Below are positions 1-5,108 of a stretch of DNA of 5,704 bases, in pieces. Position 1 is the first letter of the stretch. Each line of letters opens with the position of its first letter. Source of the stretch: Syntrophaceae bacterium (GTDB lineage: Bacteria > Desulfobacterota > SM23-61); NCBI GenBank assembly GCA_003154025.1, contig PMCE01000070.1, positions 581 through 6,284 on the forward strand. The letters run 5' to 3'. The notes beneath the pieces were generated by a model. That model saw nothing but the letters and a program-made list of their open reading frames with translations. It was not told the origin of the DNA and did no database searches. Position numbers and translations under genes: made by a program.

Positions 1-473
1 CCATGAAGGCCGAGGTGGACAAAGAAAAAGGTCGCCAGGATGGGCCCCACCGCAAATCCCAGGTTGCCGCCGAAATGAAAGATGGAAAAGATGGTCGCTT
101 TTTTCTTGCCGCTCAAAAAACTTACCGTCTTGAACCCTTCGGGATGGTAGCTGGCTTGGCCGAGGCCGCTCAGGGAGGCGAAGAGCAGAATCCAGGCGTA
201 AGAAGGACCCAGCCCCAGGAGTCCCAGCCCCAGGGAGGCAAGAAAAGGCCCGACGGGAAGGAGCCAGCGGACGGACCAGCGGTCGGAAAGGTACCCGAAT
301 ACGGGTTGAATGACCGATGAAGTCACGTTGAAAACCAAAATGATGCTGGCCGTCATGGTGTAAGAGAGATTCAGGGAATTCTTGATGAAAGGAAGAAAGG
401 CGGGGAGGGCGCCGGTGTTGATGTCGGTTACGAAGTGCCCCGCAATCAGGAGGGTCAGTGCTTTCCAGTACAT
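1..473 (-). CDS. MFS transporter, fosmidomycin-resistance (Fsr) type, N-terminal part, cut by window edge
   Basis: Reading the minus strand from ATG at 473-471 gives 157 codons with no stop before the left edge, so only the N-terminal part (roughly the first four or five membrane segments) is present. It would be an inner-membrane secondary transporter. Hydrophobic segments lie at about residues 5-30, 42-60, 71-92, 93-107 and 133-153. MFS motif A (GYLSDR) is at residues 60-65, between TM2 and TM3. A YHPEG motif at 109-113 and GGNLGFAVGP at 135-144 match the pattern remembered for Fsr-type proteins, which export fosmidomycin and whose natural substrate is usually unknown. It begins 9 bases after the stop of the iron-sulfur gene. 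A GGAG at 487-490 overlaps that stop region and lies 13 bases from the ATG, so translational coupling is likely. MFS membership is very safe and Fsr type fairly safe. Substrate and resistance role cannot be read from the sequence. Confidence 0.9.
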   Translation of the reverse strand, partial: MYWKALTLLIAGHFVTDINTGALPAFLPFIKNSLNLSYTMTASIILVFNVTSSVIQPVFGYLSDRWSVRWLLPVGPFLASLGLGLLGLGPSYAWILLFASLSGLGQASYHPEGFKTVSFLSGKKKATIFSIFHFGGNLGFAVGPILATFFFVHLGLH

Positions 474-482
474 TTGCGGGTC

Positions 483-1247
483 TTAACTCCTTCGTCCCAC
501 CGGGCAGACCTTCAGGCAGACGGCGCAGGCATGGCCTCCCTCGGTAACCCAGCCGAGCGCGCTTTTCCTCTCCGCCCGGTAGGTTCGGCAGGCCGGTTTA
601 TCAATGCTCCAGTAATACCAAAGGCCCCCGGGAAGGAAATCCGGGTCGGAGACTCCTTCGGTTGAAGGGGCGGAAAAAACTTTCGCCGGGCAGCCGGTGA
701 GACAGGCCCGCCCGCATTTTTTCGGTTTACAGAGTTCTGCGGCCAGAGGAGTCCCGGGTTTCAGCGGGGCATCGGTAATCACCGTCCCCCACCGCTGCCG
801 GGGGCCGAACTGGGGACTGAGGACTAGGGACTGAAGGCCAAAGCGGCCCAGTCCCGCGGCGACCGCGGCGTGTTTCTGCGAAATATCCCCCCGCAGCTGT
901 TTTGCATCCAGTGAATGAGGGCCGACCCCCACGGCCAGATACCCCTCCCGGATCAAGGTGTCGGTGATCTTGAGGATCACCTGGTCGATGAAGCTGTTCA
1001 CGGCGAAGTACAGGGTGTCGAACATCCGGCTGGGAGTGGTTTCCACCGTGGCATCGGAGAGCCTTTTTCCCACGACGATGACGGACCGGCAGCCGGGCAG
1101 GATATCCCGGGGCCGGAACCCCTCGGGCGCAGCCGCGAGGAGGTCCGGAGAGGCGACTCCGAAAAGGTCCCCGCCCATTTTGGCGGTCAGGCGGCGAATC
1201 TTGAGATTCAATGCCGGATTTATTTTCTTGACTTGCTTGGTTTTCAC
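483..1247 (-). CDS. Double-cluster iron-sulfur protein, QueG/COG1600-related
   Basis: A 254-residue, probably cytoplasmic protein with two cysteine clusters. The first is C173-x4-C178-x3-C182-x3-C186-Pro. The second is C241-x2-C244-x3-C248-Pro, with C220 a possible fourth ligand. Together they predict two [4Fe-4S] centres. Residues 126-161 (HAAVAAGLGRFG ... FGPRQRWGTVITDAPL) match the AGLG...FGPR...TDxPL signature of epoxyqueuosine reductase and its relatives. It is unlikely to be QueG itself: QueG is usually well over 300 residues with a C-terminal HEAT-like part, whereas this protein ends six residues after the last cysteine. It is better called an uncharacterised redox protein of that superfamily. 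The start is GTG at 1247-1245, preceded by GGAG at 1259-1262 with 11 bases between; ATG at residue 24 is the alternative but would cut into the conserved N-terminal part. It is the first gene of a probable two-gene operon with the MFS transporter. Reaction and substrate are unknown. Confidence 0.88.
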   Translation of the reverse strand: MKTKQVKKINPALNLKIRRLTAKMGGDLFGVASPDLLAAAPEGFRPRDILPGCRSVIVVGKRLSDATVETTPSRMFDTLYFAVNSFIDQVILKITDTLIREGYLAVGVGPHSLDAKQLRGDISQKHAAVAAGLGRFGLQSLVLSPQFGPRQRWGTVITDAPLKPGTPLAAELCKPKKCGRACLTGCPAKVFSAPSTEGVSDPDFLPGGLWYYWSIDKPACRTYRAERKSALGWVTEGGHACAVCLKVCPVGRRS

Positions 1248-1444
1248 CGGATGATTTTCTCCAGTTTCCTAAAGACCCGGGGTGAGCCCCCTTCCCCTAG
1301 GGTTACGGAAGAGGCAGCTTGATGGCCGCAGGGCAAAAGCCCTTCCTTATTATGAATCCATTTTTTCCGGGAAAAGGTCATATGCGGAAAGGATGCTCGC
1401 GGACTTCACCCAAGAGGAGATTTTCACCAGGCCACTCATTTCCT

Positions 1445-1472
1445 AATATACCCCCGGGATGCAGGTCGTCAA
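1445..1472 (-). promoter_or_regulatory. Candidate sigma-70 promoter for the iron-sulfur/MFS operon
   Basis: On the minus strand TTGACG (1472-1467) and TATATT (1450-1445) are separated by 16 bases, a near-consensus -35/-10 pair. Transcription would start near 1438, giving a leader of about 190 bases before the GTG at 1247. That leader contains the GC-rich fold at 1275-1303. It is the best match on this strand upstream of the operon, but it rests on the sequence match alone. Confidence 0.5.
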
Positions 1473-1600
1473 GCATATTTTTCAACGCGGAATCCGGTAA
1501 TCTCTCCAGCAGCCACAAAATTGGGTAGAAAATTTCTTGGGTCCGCCGCCCGGAAATAATTCTTGTTTCCACGCCTTTTTTGTGGGATATAGTAACGGAA

Positions 1601-1630
1601 CTTTCCTTGGGAAACCATACCCAAGGGGAG
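1601..1630. repeat. Inverted repeat / hairpin upstream of dctP
   Basis: Arms 1601-1611 and 1620-1630 pair over 11 positions (nine Watson-Crick, two G-U on the plus strand) around an 8-base loop. The inner core CCTTGGG/CCCAAGG is perfect. No T-run follows on either strand, so it is not a standard intrinsic terminator. It lies about 130 bases before the dctP start, so it could be an operator for a dimeric regulator or a leader hairpin, depending on where transcription begins. Confidence 0.5.
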
Positions 1631-1747
1631 GCCCCGGCTTTGGTGAAGGGATAAAGCTTTTCTCCCCGGGGGTCCTAATTTCAAATCCCATGGGGCGATT
1701 CAAGGTCATGGAATTCATCGTCCATATACAGGCAGATGAAGCCAGAT

Positions 1748-1753
1748 AGGAGG
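1748..1753 (+). promoter_or_regulatory. Ribosome binding site of dctP
   Basis: A full AGGAGG lies 7 bases before the ATG at 1761. It fixes the dctP start and predicts strong translation, as expected for a binding protein needed in excess over its membrane partners. Confidence 0.9.
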
Positions 1754-1760
1754 AAATAGC

Positions 1761-2804
1761 ATGAAAAGCAAACGTCTGATCACGGGCATTATTTTATCCA
1801 CCCTGGCCCTGTTGGTTGCCGCGGGACAACCGGCATGGGCCCAACCCAAGCCCATCGTGATCAAAGTCGCCAACGCCGGCCCGAATGTTCCGGACAACCG
1901 GACGGTCATTGCCCTCGATATGTTCAAACGCATGGTGGAGGGCCAGACCCGGGGGGCCATCGAGGTCCGGGCCTATCACGCCTCTTCTCTGGGGAGTGAA
2001 AGGGAAGCCCTGGAGGGGATCAAGATCGGCACCATCGAGATGGGCACTCTGTCGGCGGGAACGGTGCCGGGATTCTTCGCCCCCGCCATGGTGTACGACA
2101 TTCCTTACCTCTTCTCTTCCGCGCCCCTGGCGTGGGAAGTGTTCAACGGGCCGTTCGGGCGGGATTTTTCCGAGGCCATGCGGAAAGCGACGGGGGTCCG
2201 CATCCTGGGGATCACCGAAAACGGGTTCCGGAATTTCACCGCCAACAAGCCCTTGCGGAAACCCGAAGACCTGAAGGGCCTGAAGATCCGTACGATGGAA
2301 AACCCGGTCTACATCGCCATGATGAAGGCTTTTGGGGCCGAACCCACGCCCATCGCCTTCGGGGAGCTTTACATGGCTCTTCAGCAGAAAGTGGTGGATG
2401 CTCAGGAGAACCCGGTGGTCCTCATCCATGACATGAAATTCTACGAAGTCCAGAAGTACATGATCCTGGACGGACATGTGTACAACCCGCTCTTCATTTT
2501 TATCAGCGACAAATTCTTCAATTCCCTTACCGCCTCCCAGCAGAACGTTCTTCAGGACGCGGGGAAACTCCTGGCGACGGCCCATAACGGGTTCAGCCAG
2601 CGGCAGAACATCCTCGGGGTCGATGAGTTGAAGAAGAAGGGGATGGACGTGTACGCGCCTTCCCTGGAGGAGATCGACAGTTTCCGGAAAATCGCCCAGC
2701 CGGCCGCCCTGAAGTTCATCCGGGAAAAGGCGGGGGAAGACTGGGTGAACAAGATGTTGAAGGCGGTGCAGGAAGTGGAAGCCTATTACCGCTTCAAGAA
2801 ATGA
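1761..2804 (+). CDS. dctP: TRAP transporter periplasmic solute-binding protein
   Basis: This 347-residue protein is the extracytoplasmic binding component of a TRAP transporter. It captures an organic acid in the periplasm and delivers it to DctQM for ion-driven uptake. A Sec signal peptide covers about residues 1-27: positive MKSKR, a hydrophobic core at 8-21 and AWA at 25-27 before Gln28. The mature part has family landmarks: the GFRNFT segment at 155-160, GLKIRTMENP at 173-182 with Arg177, the usual partner of the substrate carboxylate, and the ALQQKVVDAQENP segment at 206-218. Length is normal for the family. A perfect AGGAGG precedes the ATG. It is first in dctP-dctQ-dctM, but a 154-base structured spacer separates it from dctQ, which suggests separate dosage of the binding protein. 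The exact substrate (C4-dicarboxylate, other carboxylate, acylated amino acid) cannot be told from sequence. Family assignment is secure. Confidence 0.96.
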   Translation: MKSKRLITGIILSTLALLVAAGQPAWAQPKPIVIKVANAGPNVPDNRTVIALDMFKRMVEGQTRGAIEVRAYHASSLGSEREALEGIKIGTIEMGTLSAGTVPGFFAPAMVYDIPYLFSSAPLAWEVFNGPFGRDFSEAMRKATGVRILGITENGFRNFTANKPLRKPEDLKGLKIRTMENPVYIAMMKAFGAEPTPIAFGELYMALQQKVVDAQENPVVLIHDMKFYEVQKYMILDGHVYNPLFIFISDKFFNSLTASQQNVLQDAGKLLATAHNGFSQRQNILGVDELKKKGMDVYAPSLEEIDSFRKIAQPAALKFIREKAGEDWVNKMLKAVQEVEAYYRFKK

Positions 2805-2958
2805 TCGACCTCCGAATTCGGTGAGTCTGAATCTCAGACCCTGAAAATTTCTCCCGCTCCCCTTGGGAAAGGAGGGGCGGGAGGAGATCTGGGAAAAATA
2901 TACGCCAGAGAATATGCCCGCATCTCCCTCCCCCAAGCCATCCTGCGGGGGTCTGCAC
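2805..2958 (+). promoter_or_regulatory. Structured spacer between dctP and dctQ
   Basis: In many TRAP operons these genes lie close together; here 154 bases separate them and no separate gene is evident. Three dyads follow in order: the palindrome CCGAATTCGG at 2812-2821, a small perfect hairpin GTCTGA-ATC-TCAGAC at 2825-2839, and a strong GC-rich hairpin at 2851-2883. None is followed by a T-run. Known precedent: hairpins between a binding-protein gene and its permease genes can protect the upstream message or reduce downstream expression. That role is inferred here. Confidence 0.55.
2851..2883 (+). repeat. Strong GC-rich hairpin, possible dispersed-repeat unit
   Basis: Outer arms CTCCCGCTCC (2851-2860) and GGGGCGGGAG (2874-2883) form ten continuous pairs, with one G-U. 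After one mismatch, two further pairs close a 7-base loop (TGGGAAA). No T-run follows, which argues against intrinsic termination. A GC-rich arm / short loop / arm layout resembles small palindromic repeats scattered between genes in many bacteria. Only one copy of this exact element is in the window, so repeat status is unproven. Confidence 0.6.
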
Positions 2959-3456
2959 ATGATCGTCGACATCCTGGAGGCCGCCAGCCGGTTCTGCAAC
3001 CGGGTGGCCCGTCTTATCCTGGTGGTCGCAAGCACGGCCATGGCGGTGATCATCTTCTGCCAGGTCTTCTTCCGTTTTTCGATCAAAATCCCGCTGCCCT
3101 GGTCCGAAGAACTGGCCAGATACCTGATGATCTGGATCGGGATGATGGGAGCTTCGATTGCCTTGTATGAAGGGAGGCATATCGGGGTCGACTTCGTGAT
3201 GGAACATCTGCCCGGGCGCCTGCGTCGGATTCTCTCGGTCGCCGCCATTTTGGGGGTCGCCTGGTTCTTGTGGCTGATGGTCCGGGAAGGGGGGGATCTG
3301 GCCTGGATCAATTACTCTCAATTATCGCCGGCCATGATGATCCCCATGCTCATTCCCTACGCCGCGATTCCGGCCGGGGGCGCATTCATGTTGATTCAGA
3401 TCGGGCGAATCCTTCTGCTTACGATCCTGGGTCATAGGACCCGGGAAGAGGTTTAA
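2959..3456 (+). CDS. dctQ: TRAP transporter small membrane subunit
   Basis: This is the 165-residue small integral-membrane subunit, which pairs with DctM in the inner membrane. Four hydrophobic segments are visible at about residues 17-39, 52-71, 90-108 and 125-156. The family signature PLPWSEELARYLMIW lies at 45-59, with Trp48, Glu50, Glu51 and Arg54, followed by EGRHIGVD at 71-78. I chose ATG at 2959 because it has GGGGG (2947-2951) 7 bases upstream and gives the typical DctQ length and N-terminus. The frame is open further upstream: ATG at 2914 and TTG at 2863 would add low-complexity residues with no convincing ribosome binding site, and TTG 2863 lies inside the GC-rich hairpin. It is followed 12 bases later by dctM. 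Family assignment is safe; the exact start is less so. Confidence 0.92.
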   Translation: MIVDILEAASRFCNRVARLILVVASTAMAVIIFCQVFFRFSIKIPLPWSEELARYLMIWIGMMGASIALYEGRHIGVDFVMEHLPGRLRRILSVAAILGVAWFLWLMVREGGDLAWINYSQLSPAMMIPMLIPYAAIPAGGAFMLIQIGRILLLTILGHRTREEV

Positions 3457-3462
3457 AGGGGG
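3457..3462 (+). promoter_or_regulatory. Ribosome binding site of dctM
   Basis: AGGGGG directly follows the dctQ stop codon and lies 6 bases before the dctM ATG at 3469, which supports that start and co-translation of the two membrane subunits. Confidence 0.75.
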
Positions 3463-3468
3463 CGCGGG

Positions 3469-4746
3469 ATGCTTTCCACCATGGGGATGATCTTTCTGGC
3501 CTGCATGGTCCTGGGGGTGCCCATCGCCTTCTGCCTGGGGATTACGGCGGCGGTCTCCCTGGTCCTGCTGGATATGCCCCTTCGGGTTGTGGCCCAGAGG
3601 ATCTTCACGGGAATGGACTCCTTTCCCCTGATGGCCGTTCCCTTCTTCGTGCTGGCGGGAGACCTGATGAATTATGGGGGGACGACCATTCGGTTGGTCC
3701 GCTTCTCCAATGCGCTGGTCGGCTGGATCCGCGGAGGCCTGGCGCACACCAACATCGTGGCCAGCATGTTCCTGGCCGGGATCAGCGGCTCGGCGGTCGC
3801 CGACGCCTCGGCCATCGGCGGCATTCTCATTCCGGGAATGACCAAGGAAGGATACGACGTGGATTTCAGCGCCGCCGTAACCGCTTCTGCCTCCACGATG
3901 GGCCCCATCATTCCCCCCAGCATCCTCATGGTGATTTATGGAGTGACCACCGGCGTGTCCATCGGCGCCCTCTTTGCCGCCGGGATCATTCCCGGGGTCC
4001 TGATCGGTTTCTCGCTCATGGCGGTTGCCTACGTGATCGCCCGGAAGAGAAATTACCCCAAGCTCCCCATGATGTCCTTTCCCGAGTTTCGGACCGCTTT
4101 TCGCAAGGCCGTCTTCGCCCTGTTGGCCCCGGTGATTATTCTGGGGGGAATCCTGGGCGGAGTCTTCACCCCGACCGAAGCAGCGGCGGTGGCCGTGGCT
4201 TATGCCTTTTTCGTCGGGGTCTTTATCTTCCGGGAACTGCGCATGGAGGACATGCCCCGGATCCTGGTCCAGAGCGGGGTGACCACCTCCGTCTTGCTTC
4301 TGGTCATCGGAACCGCCAATGTGCTCGCCTGGGTCCTTTCCGCCGAGCAGATTCCCCAGAAGATCGCCCAGACGATGCTGGGGGTGTCCAAAGATCCCTA
4401 CTTCATCCTCCTGCTGCTCAACCTCTTTTTGCTGGTGGTGGGGATGTTCATGGAAGGAGGGGCCGCGATCATCATCTTGGCCCCCGTTTTGGCCCAGGTG
4501 GCCCAGGCGGTAGGGCTTCATCCCCTTCATTTCGGGTTTGTGATGGTCCTGAACCTGGTCATCGGGCTTCTAACCCCGCCTCTCGGAGTCTGCCTCTTTG
4601 TCGCCTGTAGTATCGCCCGAATCTCCCTCGCCACGCTGGTAAAAGCTATTTTCCCCTTCCTCATGGTAGAGATTGGAGTGCTCTTCCTGGTGAGCTACAT
4701 TCCGGCGATCGCTCTCTGGATACCGAAGCTTCTGGGTTATGCCTGA
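3469..4746 (+). CDS. dctM: TRAP transporter large membrane subunit
   Basis: This is the 425-residue large permease subunit, which forms the ion-coupled transport path in the inner membrane. Length is typical for unfused DctM. It is strongly hydrophobic throughout, with roughly a dozen membrane or re-entrant segments. Family motifs occur in order: SGSAVADASAIGGILIPGM at 106-124, STMGPIIPPS at 142-151 (the first substrate/ion-site hairpin), TPTEAAA at 234-240, MFMEGGAAIIILAPVL at 326-341 and LLTPPLGVCLF at 367-377. The last two correspond to the second inverted-repeat half. All key motifs look intact, so the transporter should work. It starts 12 bases after dctQ. The gene ends at TGA 4744-4746; no intrinsic terminator with a T-run follows. 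Substrate specificity lies mainly in DctP and cannot be read here. Confidence 0.97.
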   Translation: MLSTMGMIFLACMVLGVPIAFCLGITAAVSLVLLDMPLRVVAQRIFTGMDSFPLMAVPFFVLAGDLMNYGGTTIRLVRFSNALVGWIRGGLAHTNIVASMFLAGISGSAVADASAIGGILIPGMTKEGYDVDFSAAVTASASTMGPIIPPSILMVIYGVTTGVSIGALFAAGIIPGVLIGFSLMAVAYVIARKRNYPKLPMMSFPEFRTAFRKAVFALLAPVIILGGILGGVFTPTEAAAVAVAYAFFVGVFIFRELRMEDMPRILVQSGVTTSVLLLVIGTANVLAWVLSAEQIPQKIAQTMLGVSKDPYFILLLLNLFLLVVGMFMEGGAAIIILAPVLAQVAQAVGLHPLHFGFVMVLNLVIGLLTPPLGVCLFVACSIARISLATLVKAIFPFLMVEIGVLFLVSYIPAIALWIPKLLGYA

Positions 4747-4770
4747 TTCCTGAAATCCATCCTACTCCGA

Positions 4771-4791
4771 GCGGTTGTCCCTGATGACCGC
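4771..4791 (+). repeat. Hairpin downstream of dctM
   Basis: GCGGTTGT (4771-4778) pairs with GATGACCGC-side bases 4784-4791 over eight positions, two of them G-U, leaving a 5-base loop. It begins 24 bases after the dctM stop and could form the 3' end of the dctPQM message. Because no T-run follows, it is not an obvious factor-independent terminator. Confidence 0.35.
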
Positions 4792-5010
4792 CACCGAAAC
4801 CAGGATAGAAGGGACGGCCCGAGAGCCTCGAAAATCAACGCCGAGAACCAATAGGCGCCCCTCGCGGGAAATGGCGCCGATCGCCGCAAAGAGGAGGCCT
4901 CAGACCCCGCCACAGAAGGCCAGAGAGCAGACCAGGGGGGAAGAGGTTGGCTGGCTGCATGGGAAAGGAGGCTTAGGCGGGAGAGCCAAAGCCATAGAGA
5001 ACAGCCAGCA

Positions 5011-5025
5011 TCTCCCGACGGGAGA
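5011..5025. promoter_or_regulatory. Perfect dyad, possible operator of the M20 gene
   Basis: TCTCCCG and CGGGAGA form perfect 7-base arms about a single central A. The dyad ends 17 bases before the -35 box at 5043, a usual position for an activator or an upstream repressor site. No regulator gene lies in the window to pair with it. Confidence 0.4.
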
Positions 5026-5042
5026 AAAGGGGGGAATACGGT

Positions 5043-5070
5043 TTGACAATGAAGGTTGATTGGGTAAAAT
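5043..5070 (+). promoter_or_regulatory. Sigma-70-type promoter of the M20 gene
   Basis: A perfect TTGACA (5043-5048) and TAAAAT (5065-5070) are separated by 16 bases. Transcription would start near 5077, about 30 bases before the ATG. It is the best promoter match in the window and implies that the M20 gene can be expressed independently of dctPQM. Confidence 0.7.
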
Positions 5071-5095
5071 AAGCGAGCGTTCGGAAAATAAACCG

Positions 5096-5101
5096 AAGGA
5101 G
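5096..5101 (+). promoter_or_regulatory. Ribosome binding site of the M20 gene
   Basis: AAGGAG lies 7 bases before ATG 5109, which fixes the start of the peptidase gene. Confidence 0.85.
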
Positions 5102-5108
5102 AAAGAGA

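Larger units (their letters stand above)
1248..1760. other. Divergent intergenic region, 513 bases
   Basis: This stretch separates the minus-strand iron-sulfur/MFS operon from the plus-strand TRAP operon and should hold both promoters. Open frames inside it are short, lack good ribosome binding sites and show no recognisable domain. Seen directly: a minus-strand promoter candidate at 1445-1472; a GC-rich fold near 1275-1303 (GGGG-TGAG-CCCC inside ACCC/GGGT) just upstream of the iron-sulfur gene's ribosome binding site; a small perfect hairpin AGGGC-AAAA-GCCCT at 1330-1343; and a longer hairpin at 1601-1630. No strong plus-strand promoter for dctP is obvious. TTGTTT (1563-1568) with TATAGT (1588-1593) has a 19-base spacer and is weak. 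No sigma-54 site of the TGGCAC-N5-TTGC type was found. Confidence 0.75.
4747..5108. other. Intergenic region between dctM and the M20 gene, 362 bases
   Basis: No complete gene is supported. From left to right it holds an imperfect hairpin at 4771-4791 just after dctM, a minus-strand open stretch at 4762-4899 that reads like the end of a membrane or secreted protein but is closed upstream by TGA at 4902-4900, a perfect dyad at 5011-5025, and a sigma-70 promoter at 5043-5070 for the M20 gene. Long open frames on either strand here lack ribosome binding sites and recognisable domains. Confidence 0.65.

Noticed and set aside
483..1247. Assignment as true epoxyqueuosine reductase (queG)
   Set aside because: The signature region fits the superfamily, but the protein is much shorter than QueG and lacks its C-terminal part, so the symbol is not justified.
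1330..1350. Small hairpin AGGGC-AAAA-GCCCT followed by a T/A-rich stretch, considered as a terminator
   Set aside because: The stem is only 5 bp and no plus-strand gene lies upstream. In the minus direction no T-run follows.
1378..1572. 64-codon minus-strand open frame with a GTG start in the central gap
   Set aside because: It has only a weak ribosome binding site, no recognisable domain, and overlaps the best minus-strand promoter candidate. It is more likely non-coding, though it could be a small unknown gene.
2863..2958. Extended DctQ N-terminus from TTG 2863 or ATG 2914
   Set aside because: The extra residues are low-complexity, neither start has a good ribosome binding site, and the TTG is inside the hairpin. 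ATG 2959 gives the normal family length.
1794..3311. 505-codon minus-strand open frame opposite dctP and dctQ
   Set aside because: It is the antisense shadow of dctP/dctQ, with a His/Arg/Gly-rich product typical of reverse reading of a GC-rich gene and no domain.
3322..4530. 402-codon minus-strand open frame opposite dctM
   Set aside because: It is extremely rich in His, Gly, Asp and Gln with no domain, the expected complement of a hydrophobic membrane-protein gene. dctM on the plus strand has all its family motifs.
4775..5059. 94-codon plus-strand open frame after dctM
   Set aside because: Its product is Arg/Thr/Pro-rich with no ribosome binding site or domain and runs into the M20 promoter. 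It looks like the complement of the possible relic.
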